From Citrus sinensis (Eukaryota > Streptophyta > Magnoliopsida > Sapindales > Rutaceae): DNA of 64,000 nt. A program made the translations under genes and the position numbers. Positions 49,076 through 64,000 of this stretch are shown here, one piece after another (positions within the stretch are counted from its first letter, which is position 1; each line of letters begins with the position of its first letter). The DNA is taken from NCBI RefSeq assembly GCF_022201045.2, contig NC_068558.1, positions 2,170,001 to 2,234,000 of the forward strand. Direction: 5' to 3'. A model generated the notes under the pieces. It ran no database searches and was not told the origin of the DNA. It saw only the letters and a program-made list of their open reading frames with translations.

Positions 49076-51530
49076 ATGGCAGAGTCCATAAGAGAGGAAC
49101 CTGCGGCAATTAGCGGTATCGATTATTAAATTTGAAATTTGATATTCTATTCGATCACATTTTTTTGTGTTTTTTTCTTTAATTTTGTTTTGTTTTATCG
49201 GAATGTTACAGCGAATTCAACGAGATCAAAGCTACGGTATCCGCTGCGATCGGCTACCAAATCGAAGGAAGAGAAGCCGCCGGTGGTTGATCCCTCAAAT
49301 TCTTCTGCATCTAGAAGGTCTTTTTTTTAACTTGTCTACTTTTTAAGTCTTAGTTTTATATATTTGGCGTTGTTTAGCAATTGCTTTAGAAAATTAGATC
49401 AGAGATTAGCAGATAAACGATTGATGATTTGATCTGAGAAATTGGTTAGAGTATTTGTTACGTTGTTGCTGTGTGAAATAAATCAATGGTATTGATAATG
49501 TACCAGCTCCGAGGTATACACTTTTTTTTTTCTTTTAAGAAATCACGCTTAGTTTTGAGGAATTTAATTAATTATTGAAAACTATTCAAAATATATGAGA
49601 ATATAGAAGTCAGTGACATTTTCAGATAAAAAGAAAAAGAATTTGTGCTTGAACTATACATTTTATAATTGCTTAAAATTTGTAACACACTTGAAATATT
49701 TATTCTCTTGGATTGCATGGACGTTTAGGTTCCATTCAACTAAAAAATCTATCAATGTCGCTTTCGAAGGAAAAGCAATACTCTGTTTAAAAGGAAATAC
49801 ACAATGGACCTGTGTTGCAGAAGATGACTTACAAGTCATGGAATTAAATTTGGAAAGTATGCTAATCTCATTGAGTAGAATTTGGTTTCATGCAAAACAA
49901 AAGAAATTTTAAAGAATAATTTACCCCTTTTGGATTATTTTGTAGTTATTTATATTTTATAATACTCAGAAGTAACGATGGAAGTATGGATTGGTGTAAG
50001 GGTCGGTAACAGTAACGCCATGAACACCTATAGCTATATATTCAAGTAAAATGCTTTTATGAATCGAATCACAAACAATCCTTGCACTTTTTCTCTCTTG
50101 TACTATGTTATTTCTTGAGGATAAATGCATTTGACTCATTGGTACATTCTGGGTGTCTTCTTTGTTTGTTTTTCAGGGGGAGATCGGCATCAACTGTAAG
50201 CAAAAGTGTCAGTGTTCTCGATCTCTCTGCCAAAGAAAAATCTGCCAAGCCACCTAGAAGGCTTTCCATACCTGCCAAGTCAACAGTCAATTCAGCTCCA
50301 AAATCAGTTGGCAACATCACTCCAATTTCTGAGACCAGAGCTAAGAGATTGTCTATTCCTCAACGGAAAAGCGAAACACCTCGTTATGATATTTCCCTAT
50401 CATCTAGCCGAAAGAAGTTCAATGTTCTGTCCTCAGCATCATATTGGCTGAATCAAATTAAGTACTCTGAATCTGTTGCTAAGCACTCAATTTCGCTCGG
50501 TTTTTTCAAACTTGCTTTGGAAGCTGGGTGTGAGGTATGCAAATTTCAATACATCATCTCTTTGTTTGTAAACGCAATTTCTCTACACATGTTTGAATTT
50601 TATTCTTATATTTGCTGTAGTAAGAATTCTATTTCGTTATATTTAACAGATCCTTATTGATGTACTGAAATGTTTTAGTCTATTGTTTGCTTGAATGTAA
50701 CATAGAATAGATAACAAGTTGCGCTTACAGGAGTTCTGTATGATAGATGATATTGAACATTTTTTCCTTTTTCCAGCCTCAGAAAATGCGGGATGAACTC
50801 AAATCCTATGCTCGTCATTATAATCTAAGTGAGCTTGGAGAAACTGTTAAAGACTTATTTGAAAGGTACAATATATCAGAAACTTTGGAGCAGTTGCAGG
50901 TCTCAGAAACCTGCTCTCAGGTGCCTGAAGAGGGGACTCGCTCGTCCGACGATGAGGTTCATAGCTCATCTTCTACAGTGGGAATTAGGAAACTGAAACC
51001 CAAGTCTTTGAACACTGATTCTGCTAAAGCTTCCCCGGTCGCAGAATCAGTCAAGAAGGAGATTTCCTCAAAGAATAGCCCTGCACCACCAAGGACGCGG
51101 GCGTCTTTGAATAAGAATTCTGCAAATTCAAGATCTGTGTCAGACATTGGGAAGCCTAAGATACAGAAGAAACCCCAGAAGCCAACCAAACAAGAGACCA
51201 ATAAAGAAAAGGACAGGACTAAGCAAGGAAAGAAATTGGCCGGTGTGGAAGGCAAGTATAAAGTATTAGTTTTTTTTTTTTGGCGATATTTGCTACTGAT
51301 ACTTGGGGGTCTAAGAATTTGAAGATTGCTTTTATTAACAGGTCCAGTTGGTCCTCCGGCAAGTGATAAAGTTGAAGAGAACAAAGAGAACATGGTAAAG
51401 CACCTACTTCACTCAAGATAGTTGAAATTTTGTTGTGGATAACTATCTTCCCAAAGGAAATAAGCTTGTATAATTTTGATTCCCACTTGTGCTGTAGGAT
51501 TCTTACGCAATGGAAGAGATCTGTGCCTGA
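49076..51530 (+). CDS. Plant protein of unknown function with KEN box; possible cell-cycle regulator
   Basis: Six exons (49076-49115, 49212-49317, 50177-50534, 50777-51251, 51342-51394, 51498-51530) join in frame to give 354 residues. I do not recognise the family. The N-terminal third is basic and Ser-rich. A well-ordered block at about 124-190 (SYWLNQIKYSESVAKHSISL, GFFKLALEAGCEPQKMRDEL) looks helical and is the likely conserved domain. The rest is charged and low in complexity (Ser, Lys, Pro). A KEN degron motif lies at 341-343 (EENKENMDSY), and RxxL destruction-box-like motifs lie at 18-21 and 22-25. The promoter has an E2F-type site. Intron 4 uses a GC donor (ggaag|gcaagt at 51252). Together these suggest a protein made in S/G2 and removed by the anaphase-promoting complex, but that is inference. 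The gene structure is more certain than the function. Confidence 0.88.
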
Positions 51531-52624
51531 CTGAAGTGACATGCAGACATATATACTGATCCAGAAATGCCTAAGAATATCATTTTCATCCACCTTTAGC
51601 GTTTCTTCAGTGTTTGCTTCTTGGTTTTCTTGTGTAGATTTGTATAGAAATTGTTGAGATGAATGCTTTCCAGTCTGGAGTGATAAGAAATTTTTTCTAT
51701 TGGTCTTTGATTGTTTAAATTGAGATTGTGTTTAGCAAGTCATAATTATTGGTGATACATTTGTATTGAATCATATTTGATCTTCCTCCGATACTGGTAC
51801 CCATTGATGGATAAATTTGGATTTTTAATATCTGGTTTCTCTTTTATTTTTTTAATAAGTTACAAAAGAACGGGTCAATTGTGATCCAAATCTGTTATGT
51901 CAAGTCCGTATGATAACAAATTTAAGAGGACAAAAAAAGAAAAGAAAAGGTGTTCATACGACAATCTAGATCCAAACTACGTACGAAAATCTTTGTCGAC
52001 TTGAAAGGTTTGGTTTTGGCGACCGCTGAAGTTCAGAGCTAAACACATCACTTTAGATTTAGATTAGTCGGAACTGCAAAAGCTCCGAAAAATATTGGAT
52101 TAGATTTCTTATTCTTTAAGGGGCAAAATGTCAATATATTATTTATCCAGCTCCCTGCGGGGGTCAATTGTTATGTTATAATCAATTTTTAATTGCTTGG
52201 TCCACGAGTTGTTTAACCCTTGATCGAGTCATAACAGCAGCGAAGACAAGACGTGTTAACTGCAAACTGAGAATTGTGATGAGTATGAACATCTGGAATG
52301 CAACCAACAGGACAAACATCCCACGACACTGCTTTCATGTCTGAAAACTAGGATGTCGCCAAACCCCAAAAGTGAATGGTCTACTTGAGCTCCATCTTTA
52401 AGAGAGGTGACAATTTCTTATGATGAAACATGAAACATGGGAAATCATATAAATTCATCACAAATTGGTACATAAAATTCTATTGTACGCAAGCTCAAAG
52501 GCACACAATACTGAAAGTAGTACTATATTATAATATGGATTAAATAGCTTTTAACATTCATATTTGGGAGGGGTAGCAAGACAACTCTGCTTGGTTTTTA
52601 ATGAGGCAGTGAATGAGAATGAAG
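51531..52624. other. Spacer between KEN-box gene and UBC2
   Basis: About 1.1 kb holding the facing 3' ends of the two convergent genes. It is AT-rich with scattered GC-richer bits (for example ccctgcgggggtcaattg at about 52152). No repeat structure or gene is seen. Confidence 0.5.
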
Positions 52625-54306
52625 TTAATCTGCTGTCCAGCTCTGTTCCACTATTTCCCTTACTCTTCTGTTGTATTCACGCTTGTTCTCACTAAACATC
52701 CGAGCAGCTTCTGAATTTGCAGGAGAATTTGGGTTGGGATCACAGAGCAATGACTGCAATGAGCAAATACCAGTCAAATTGTTAGATCAAATGAATTGGA
52801 CAATTAGAATATTGCAAAAGCTCAATATCTTTTTGTGACCTGGTGATGGTTCATTCAGCAGTTCCATGTAAAAATGGTTGAAAGGACTACTAAACAGTTC
52901 TTGACAGTTTTGGTAAAATATGGAAAAGCAAGAGTGCATAAAACTGATGCAATTAAAGTGGAAAAAAAAAAAAAAAAACCACCCATGGAAAAGCAAAACA
53001 ATTCACAAACCTGAATAGATGTGAGTATAGCTGCCACATCATATATAGGACTCCACTGATTTTGCAAAATATCCAGACAAATACTTCCATCGGCATATAC
53101 TGACCATATATAGATTACTTTAGTACAGCAATATTTAGTGAATGTATTCACTGAGGGCAAGAAGTTAATATGTTAACTTACTATTTGGATGAAACATCCT
53201 AGAAACAAATCGCACAGTTGGCGGTTTGTTTGGATAATCCTCCGTAAACTGAAGGGTCAACTTGAACGTACCTGAAGAATTCAAAATAAAAAATTTGTCA
53301 TGTGAAATATGGCTATGATATGTCAGGATAAACACTTGTTTTATATCTAGCAGACAATCAATATTAAATATTGTCATGGACTTGGCCTAATGGATCAGCA
53401 TTTGAAGCTTTCTTACTAACCTTGAAGGAGAAACACCACCTAAGCACTAATAACAGCAACATATCATTCCTCCTATTCTTAAATTTCTACCACCCAAATA
53501 TTGGAAAGGGCTAGCAGGATTAACTCTCTTTCATTCTTACTACACCTAGGCTAATCCTCTTTTTGTCAACAATAACCTAAAGACAAGTGCAGCATAGGGT
53601 TCTACAGATAGAAACTATATAGTGGAGTCATGGGGTAAAACAGCTTACTTAAGGTTCTCTTACTTCAGACTACAAGGTGGACTTTCAATTCCATGTGACA
53701 GGTTCATTCTGCAAGTCAATTCATGTAACCATGCAATCAACCCTACCAATTAACTTTTAATTTCAACTATGCAAGGAAGTGAATAGAATTTCAAGAGAAG
53801 ACAACTTTTTGGCTCATTCTCTATAATCATCTAAATTTAAATATAACGCAAGAGAGTAAACAAAGTTACAGAAAACATAAAGTCATTGATCATTTCAAAG
53901 AATACGGACAGCACAGTATGAAGTCCCCCTGGAATATAACTTGAGAGCTCATGGAAAGTAAAATGTAGTAAGCAATTCACCGCATTCCTTTACTAAAAGC
54001 ACCAGAAGCAGGATGACTCACCTCCATCCCATGGCGTATCATCAGGACTGCAATCCAAATCAGAAAAGAAACCAGAAGCAACTTATCCAACCATCCTCAA
54101 ATATATTGATATACGGAAATAAAATAAATAACATCAGCAAACACAAATGGAGACTGTCAACACATTTTGTTCTAAACTTACCCAAATATCACAGCATTCC
54201 AGAGCATAATATTGTTGTCTTGGGGAGCCCCACTGATGCCTGCAGGCGGGTCTTGCTGCAACCTTTTAAAATCTCTCATCAGCCTCTTCCTTGCAGGTGT
54301 CGACAT
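52625..54306 (-). CDS. UBC2: Ubiquitin-conjugating enzyme E2, UBC2/RAD6 type
   Basis: Five exons (54306-54182, 54047-54022, 53271-53182, 53099-53011, 52753-52625) join in frame to give 152 residues, exactly the plant UBC1/UBC2 length. The start [17 protein letters not shown], the HPN motif in RMFHPNIYADG and the catalytic cysteine in [12 protein letters not shown] (Cys88) are all present. The C-terminus is [14 protein letters not shown]6-type E2s pass ubiquitin with the E3s HUB1/HUB2 to histone H2B, affecting flowering and transcription, and act in post-replication DNA repair. The leader is split by an intron at 54323-54837 (donor ttcag|gttagg). UBC1 and UBC2 are nearly identical in sequence, so the number is a choice between two. 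Confidence 0.97.
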
Positions 54307-57300
54307 CGTCACCACCCACAAACTTCAGAAATTCAATCAAAAGAAAAATCCAAGTCGTCGTCCTACATTATTCTTTCACGTTAACCAAACATATCATCTT
54401 GGATTCAATTCATGCATATCTCTTTGGATCATAAAGACATAAACACCAAACACACTAAAGACAAAAACCGGTTAAGTATCAAAGATCATATCATTCAGCA
54501 CAATTAAACAAAGGTTAGAAAGTTACTATTTACAACAATTTTCTTTATTTTTCCAATTCTCAATCTACTTTTAGCTACTCAAACCATAATTTGTTTTTTT
54601 TTTCCTTCATTTATGCATAAATTGCAGAATCACTAAATGGGTGCAAGAAATTCTCAGTCCACATCTGAATTAGAGATCCCACGCATCAAACAGTCCATAA
54701 AAGTAGATTTTTGATTGCCTCAACAAGGAAAAATTAGATCTTTCCTTTGCCGTAACCGATCTAATATAACCAGAACAAGAAAATAAACAAACAAACTCCA
54801 CAAAACTAACAACAGAAACTAAAACAAAGAACCTAACCTGAAAGGAGACGGTACGAGAAACTGGTAAACAAGAGGGAAAGCTAAGCGGCTTCAAGTTTCA
54901 GCGTTGGAATTGATTGAATTTATACAACGAAAGAAAAGAAGAAAAAGACTTAAGTGGATTGAAACGGAGAGTACGAGTGGAGAAGAAAAAAAGAAGAGAG
55001 AATCTGCAGACAGCGGAGAAGAAAGCAGAATTCTTTTTTTACGTGAATTGTTGGGATATGGTTGGCCTGTTGCGTGTGTTGAGTCGAGCCCCGTCCCCAC
55101 TCTGTTTTATATTTTATTGCTGCTCTTGTTTCTGTGCTTATCACTTCCACTTCACACTGTTTATTCTTTTCTTTTCTTTTTTTAATTAACCACCGGCTAT
55201 TATAGAGAGGGCCCTAAACGAAGGAGGTACTTTTAAATTCATACCATAATTTAGATAAGAAATTTTTGTTCCAATTGAGAGGTATATGTTCTCTTAATAA
55301 AGACGATTGTTTATTTTTTTTTAAGTTTAAGTAATTACACACTATTATGTTATAGTGTCACAGCTTAATTATCCCATCATCATACAACAATTTTAAGATG
55401 CTTTTTCTTTTATTTTTGGGTGGGTTATGGGACTTAGGGTTTGAGACACTCATATTTTATGCAACAAAACAGAAGAATTGTGACTCTAAGTTGGGCTGTG
55501 TGGCAAGATGTGATTAGGGGTTGTGTTACCGTATAATATTACTATAGCGATCATATTTGTATAAGTAGAATATTTACCCAAAATAGGCTATGGGTTTAAA
55601 TACAGGTATATGGGAATATAGATTATGTCATTGAATTGAATAAGTGGGTGTGGACTTGTAGATAAATGCATCATATGTAACTTTATTTTATTCCTCCTTA
55701 TCCTTTTTTCCTCGTAAATGTGTAAAGTAATATATATATAAAAAATAAAGAATTTATCTATTAGTTAGAGATGACAAAATGTAGGTTTGAATATGAGATT
55801 TTTAAAAAAGAAATAAAAATGTTAGGCTCCAAGCGACATTGAATTTTTATGTATTTTTTTATTTGTTGTGAATTTAAAATGAATTAATAATCAACTAGTT
55901 ATTCAACATAAGAAAATGAATATTTTAAAATAAGGCCGCTACTAAAATAAAAGAGAAATAATTGGAGATGCAAGGGAACCTCTCCCTTTAACTATATTTA
56001 TGCTACTATTTAACTATGTTTATGCTACTATTTAACTATATATATTTAAAGGAGAAAATACTTTCATTGTTTGTACCTTAATTTCTTTACAATTTTATAA
56101 GAGTAAATACATCAAGAACTCAATAGACGAGGGAAATAAACACTGCGAGTGCCCAAAATTTTGTTCATTACACAGTTGGCGAGACCATATTTATTCAAAA
56201 CTGTAGAAAAGATATACAGGACGGTGCCGGAATAGCTCAATGTCTCGTAATCCAAAGAACAGAGTCGGCATTTCTTCTTCCGTGCATTAATTTTTTAAGA
56301 CAAAAAAGAAGAATGTGATCGCATGAACATAATTAGGGAAAGATCGATTTACTCTCAAACGGTACTCTTCTAGTTCTATTTGCCCTCACTGATTCTGGAG
56401 ACAAAGTGGCTGGGGTGTATCACGTATGGCTAGCCCCCACTGATCATGAATTTTACTTAATTTGGTCATCTTTTAATTTTCAGTTTTTATTTTGCTTCCC
56501 TTGATAATCTCTTAATTTTCAATTAATTTTAATTTGTTTCCTGTACATATATACAACTTATCAATCATTCGATTCGAGCATCCGTATTTTCATCAAGATT
56601 AAAGATCATAAAGTTAATTGTTTCGAACTACTAAAATGAAGCATTCATGTGGCATTTAAGAATCAACAATGCAGATATTATATTTCTTTGACAGAACATT
56701 TAGTATTTTACCATGAATATCTACTAAGATGAAAGATTTTGTAAAGATTATAGTAATAAAATAATAGACATCAATATTTCTTATAATTATTTGATGCTCT
56801 ACAATTCTTAAAGTAATCAAGCAATAATAATAACCCTATTATCAATCATTCGTAGCATCTCCAATCCTCATTAATATCGACATCATAACGTAAATCATTT
56901 TGAACTACTAATTAAAATCAAGCATTCATATGTAGCATTCAAGAGTCAACGAGAATAACATTTATTTGACAATTATCAAAACAACTTTATTGTCAAAGAG
57001 TTTGGAGACCTACAACAAGATTAATTCCTAATAATAATAATAACAGCGTAAGTACAATTGACGTCCCTATTCCCACGTATGACGTATCGAACGAATAATT
57101 TAACACATCGTCGACCAAATGATTTAAGACAAAAGAAGGGATAATAAAACAAAAAGCGAAAAAATAAAAGGAATTCAATTGACTTTCTTAGCTAGTACTA
57201 GTTTACATGCTGTCACCGTCTGCATTGCCAAATTTCTTTATCATACATCATAACTGGTGAAAACACAAATTAAAATTAATAAAAGAAAAAAATCAACACT

Positions 57301-57329
57301 AATTGTAAGAGAGTGTTCAAAACAAACTT
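54307..57329. other. UBC2 leader and intergenic region before WRKY
   Basis: It contains the UBC2 leader intron (54323-54837) and the first leader exon (from 54838 to about 54950), followed by about 2.2 kb of AT-rich spacer with no gene. The open frames at 54904-55189 overlap the UBC2 leader and promoter on the other strand and look like chance. The direct repeat tttaactatatttatgctac at about 55998-56040 is low in complexity. Confidence 0.5.
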
Positions 57330-60669
<3,340 letters not shown>

Positions 60670-60711
60670 TAATTTTCTCTTCTTCAGTAAGCCATCTCGA
60701 ATATTGAAACT

Positions 60712-60719
60712 TTTTTATA
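60712..60719 (-). promoter_or_regulatory. TATA box of the WRKY gene
   Basis: The minus strand reads TATAAAAA here, 43 bases upstream of the start codon. If it is used, the 5' UTR would be only about 10-20 bases long. An upstream promoter with a spliced leader remains possible. Confidence 0.4.
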
Positions 60720-62644
60720 GAGGGAGCTCCTGCCTGCGCTTGCAGCAGTATTTGACTCTCTCTCCTTTTTTGTTTAAGAAAAAAATTCAATTCACAAATC
60801 CACACAAAGTCAACACAAGCCCAATCCAATTGCATTAAACTATTACTGTTACAACCCAAGTATAATACATTTTATTTTTCTAAAGAAGAATTCAACTTCA
60901 ACTCTTTAGATAACATGTCATACATGTATAAATAAAGATGAGAGAGAGACCTTCAAGCCGCAATGATCGGACCCCACGGTCGTAATACTAATAGTGCCAT
61001 CGTTGAAGTTTCTTGTTTGAAAAAATTCACATGGGGTTTTGGTATTGGTCAAAGTTTTTGCCATCTTTTCGTGTTCCCATGGGTGACCGGAGTTCTTGAT
61101 TAGGGTTTTTAGTTTTTGGGATTCTTGGTAAGTGTTTATGTCAAACATGGGATCGAAGGATGGATCTTCACTCGTCCATGCATTTGACTTTATCAACGTA
61201 GCATAAAAGATTGTTGATTAACTGTAAATCTAACCCTAGCTGGTCTCGATCTATGGTTTTTTTTTTCTTTTTATTCCTTAACACATATATGTGCTCTCCT
61301 CATCTTATCTTTTCTTGCTATTTAAGCATATTAAGATATGTGAATATTTAGTCATGTATACTTTAGGTGTATTATTTTGTTATTTTTATTTTTATCAACC
61401 ACCTATCATCAGTAGGATTCAAAAAATAAAAGATGGGTAAAGTATCTTTTATCATCTAATTAGAAAAGGAAGAATGCGTCTATCGAAAAAGTAAAATAAA
61501 ATTTACTAATTGTTTATTAGCTATGGAAAATTAGTTTTTTTTTTTTATGTGGAGTTAGAATCTGTTTAAATTTCAATTACAAGATCAAATTAAGAGCAAG
61601 ATTCATACTGGCTGCAAGAGTTACGCGCTTACTTTGAATATGATGATGATTAACGATAGAAAGTGGAATAATAATTAGTTTATAAATCAACTAATTAAAT
61701 TTTGAGTTCAACGTTCTATTTTATTATTGTATATGAAAGAGAAATCATATATCATATTATTTGCGATAGAATTTTGGGATATATAGCACTGTTTTTATAC
61801 ATTACCAAATCTGTGAGTTTGGATTTTTTAAAGCATTGCATTATTATATTGAAGAACACGTCTTCTCGGCAATCTTCTTGTATTTTATTTACACGGCTCC
61901 ATATATAAAACAGCGGAAATTTTGTTCTCCACGTCATTTCAAATATTAATTTCGATTCGATCCTCTTTCTTTCTGCGATAATGGCTAATGAAATTTCTTA
62001 GAAAAATGCAATTACAATTATTATAACCCTTTTGTCTAGAGATATTAAAAATACAATTACGCAACTCCATAAGCACAAAAAACTCGACGGGCGCAACTCG
62101 ATATATATGGCAATTTTGAGGAGAAAAAAGAAAAAAAAAAGCAACAACATTGGGATCATCAAGTCTGTTGACGTCTAATAATTGGCTCTGATCCATCCCC
62201 ATTTCTGGGTATTTTTCTTTTCATTGGAGTCTGTAAATCAAGACTAGTATCAGAAAAATAATACATCTATTATAGATATTTCATTTATGCACGTGTGTTA
62301 TAAAATTTTATATACGCACGTAAACTAAAAAAGGAGACAAATGGAGCAGACGACGAATAGAAATGGCAAAAGAGTCGGCGGGTCTCCTTGTACCCTGTTT
62401 TATGCATTGATGTGAAAAAGAGATTGCATGTTTCAACGTTCTTTTGTCAAATTTAAAGGCAAACGCCACTCGATGAATCATGAATGTATATACCGAGCAT
62501 TTTACCTACCATAAAATATATAAACTTGTTTTTTTTGTTTCCCCCCTTTCCCCTACTAAGGCTTCAACAACCAAAGTCTTTGTGTATATATAATTACATG
62601 CTTACCTCAAAAATATTCTTGAGCAAGAGGCGACGTTGATACGC

Positions 62645-62646
<2 letters not shown>

Positions 62647-62700
<54 letters not shown>
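62647..62700. repeat. (AT)n microsatellite
   Basis: About 27 uninterrupted AT units, roughly 2 kb upstream of the WRKY start codon. It is self-complementary and prone to cruciform formation and length change. Confidence 0.95.
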
Positions 62701-62704
<4 letters not shown>

Positions 62705-63894
62705 TCAATTGTTCCTTGGAATGACTTATATATCTACATGAATGCATTCGCATAATACGGGCATATATACTTCCTCCATACGTAAAATAAATATATACAC
62801 ACACACCACTAATTAAGAGAAAGCTAAATAAGCATCGTAATTTCTTATGTCATTACTCCGTCCTTTATTTTTTGCGATAATTTTATAATTAAGCATTATA
62901 TCTTAGTCTAACTTGCCGATATTTTTTTTAATCTTAACACAATTTGCTTATATATTTAATTCTAAAATATGATGTAGCGAAATTCTGACTGATTAATAAT
63001 TAAATTAACCTGATCGAATTTGGTTTCCAAGCAGTCAAACAATTAAACTATGGAGCAGCTGGAAACCTAATAAATATAAAAGCGTGGCAGTCATAATACG
63101 TTATATCTATACACACACACACACACGCACACACACGGCTGATGATGATGAACATTGGAGTAATCACGATTTAAATATTCGCGTGACGTCCCTGAGACTT
63201 TTGCTGGATTTTGAGTTAAATAATTAAGATAATTTTGTGATTACTCTATTAATTGAAAGGTCAACGGTTCCAAACAAGCAGTTGATTGAGCATTTATAAA
63301 TAGTAATCCGAATTTGGATTGCCCTCTTTAAGTGAATTTCAACTTAGATTTTGGAAGACATACTGGGTACAAACAAACTTATAGTAACTTGTATACACGT
63401 ACGATCTTGCTTTCCGGTAAATGCCTAAACAAATTGAGAAAGCTAGAATGGAAATGTGAGCAACACCATTTTCTTGTAAATAAAGCTAGGGTTTGTCGCA
63501 GTATCAAGGTTACTCAAGATGTTGGATTTATTTCTCACATATTGTGGACTGACATAACTCATTCTAATAATTTTTCATGTTTCACTGGATTAATACGTGA
63601 CTGATGTCAAATATTAAGGAGCAATTTTGACAGACTCATTTATTAAGTGATCAAATATTATGTTAATGAGTCTGATTTTGTCATACCCTATATAGTAGTG
63701 TATTATGGACAAATATAACTTTCAATTATATTAATTTATCTCATAATGGGATGAGTAATTTTATACTAACACATGAGTGATCCCTGCACTCAACCACAAT
63801 ATTTAAATCACTTCAACCTATGGGGAGTTAATGCTTATAGAATTTGGGGTATGAGTACAGTGCACCTCTCTCTCTTTTCTCCCTTGCCAATTGA

Positions 63895-63924
63895 GTGTGT
63901 GTGTGTGTGTGTGCGCGCGCGCGC
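63895..63924. repeat. (GT)n(GC)n microsatellite
   Basis: About ten GT units run straight into five or six GC units near the window end. This alternating purine-pyrimidine tract can adopt Z-DNA. No gene is attached to it within the window. Confidence 0.9.
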
Positions 63925-64000
63925 AGTGCATGAAGAGCTTGATTTGTAGCTAAAATCAAAGTAAAAATTACTGCAAAATGCTGGATTCGCAGGCTAAAAA

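Larger units (their letters stand above)
60670..64000. other. WRKY promoter and AT-rich intergenic region to window end
   Basis: A TATAAAAA on the minus strand (60719-60712) lies 43 bases upstream of the WRKY ATG, which predicts a very short leader. A TTGACC W-box on the minus strand (61052-61047) would fit self-regulation. The minus-strand open frame at 60918-61196 could not be spliced in frame to the WRKY ATG. Downstream come AT (62647-62700), AC (about 63111-63137) and GT/GC (about 63895-63924) microsatellites. The 90-residue frame at 63332-63604 matches nothing I know. No other gene is supported. Confidence 0.5.

Noticed and set aside
54904-55189. Two overlapping plus-strand ORFs of about 91-93 residues
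   Set aside because: They are antisense to the UBC2 leader and promoter, with low-complexity Lys/Glu then Leu/Phe composition. They are probably chance.
56220-56285. tRNA-like string (gccggaatagctcaatgtctcg)
   Set aside because: It has a D-arm-like start, but no acceptor pairing, anticodon arm or T-loop could be folded.
61939-62202. 87-residue minus-strand ORF
   Set aside because: It includes a poly-Phe run translated from an A-rich tract and has no domain.
63332-63604. 90-residue plus-strand ORF near the window end
   Set aside because: No recognisable motif, AT-rich surroundings and no splice or promoter context. Too weak to call a gene.

Overview
The window reads as nuclear DNA of a eudicot plant. 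It is AT-rich, has GT-AG introns of about 80 bp to 2.5 kb, long intergenic stretches, many microsatellites, and only plant-type gene families. The protein style would fit a woody rosid such as Citrus, but the species cannot be proved from sequence alone.

Ten intact protein genes and one broken gene copy were reconstructed by joining exons at splice sites and checking that every junction keeps frame. From left to right they are: a PRE-type atypical HLH protein (+, 712-1477); a class VII receptor-like cytoplasmic kinase (+, 8398-13639); the retromer subunit VPS29 (+, 14787-16994); an aldose 1-epimerase (-, 21624-23185); a half-size ABCA7-like transporter (-, 23870-29903); a half-size ABCA2 transporter (+, 33097-38296); a degenerate partial ABCA2 duplicate (+, 38811-40590); an IQD31-like calmodulin-binding protein (-, 41328-44795); an unrecognised plant protein with cell-cycle hallmarks (+, 49076-51530); the ubiquitin-conjugating enzyme UBC2/RAD6 (-, 52625-54306); and a WRKY72-type group IIb transcription factor (-, 57330-60669).

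The genes are not an operon. From memory, the grouping of a PRE gene, VPS29, an aldose epimerase, an ABCA7-like and an ABCA2 gene resembles a cluster on Arabidopsis chromosome 3 (around At3g47710-At3g47810). This block therefore looks like conserved microsynteny, with the two ABCA genes head to head.

Between genes the main content is small transposable elements. One 901-bp element (4273-5173) has long inverted arms, an internal 82-83-bp tandem array and a perfect 9-bp target duplication. Four tiny elements (2697-2827, 30636-30763, 39996-40117, 46268-46409; 122-142 bp) share one architecture: ends start with G, carry CTA at about position 9, and most arms contain a second nested palindrome. 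Three of the four have exact 9-bp target duplications, which is the Mutator hallmark. I found no CRISPR array, rRNA, convincing tRNA, organelle insert or virus-like gene. No wholly new biological system is evident. The most novel material is this mini-element architecture and the unrecognised gene with a KEN box and an E2F site.
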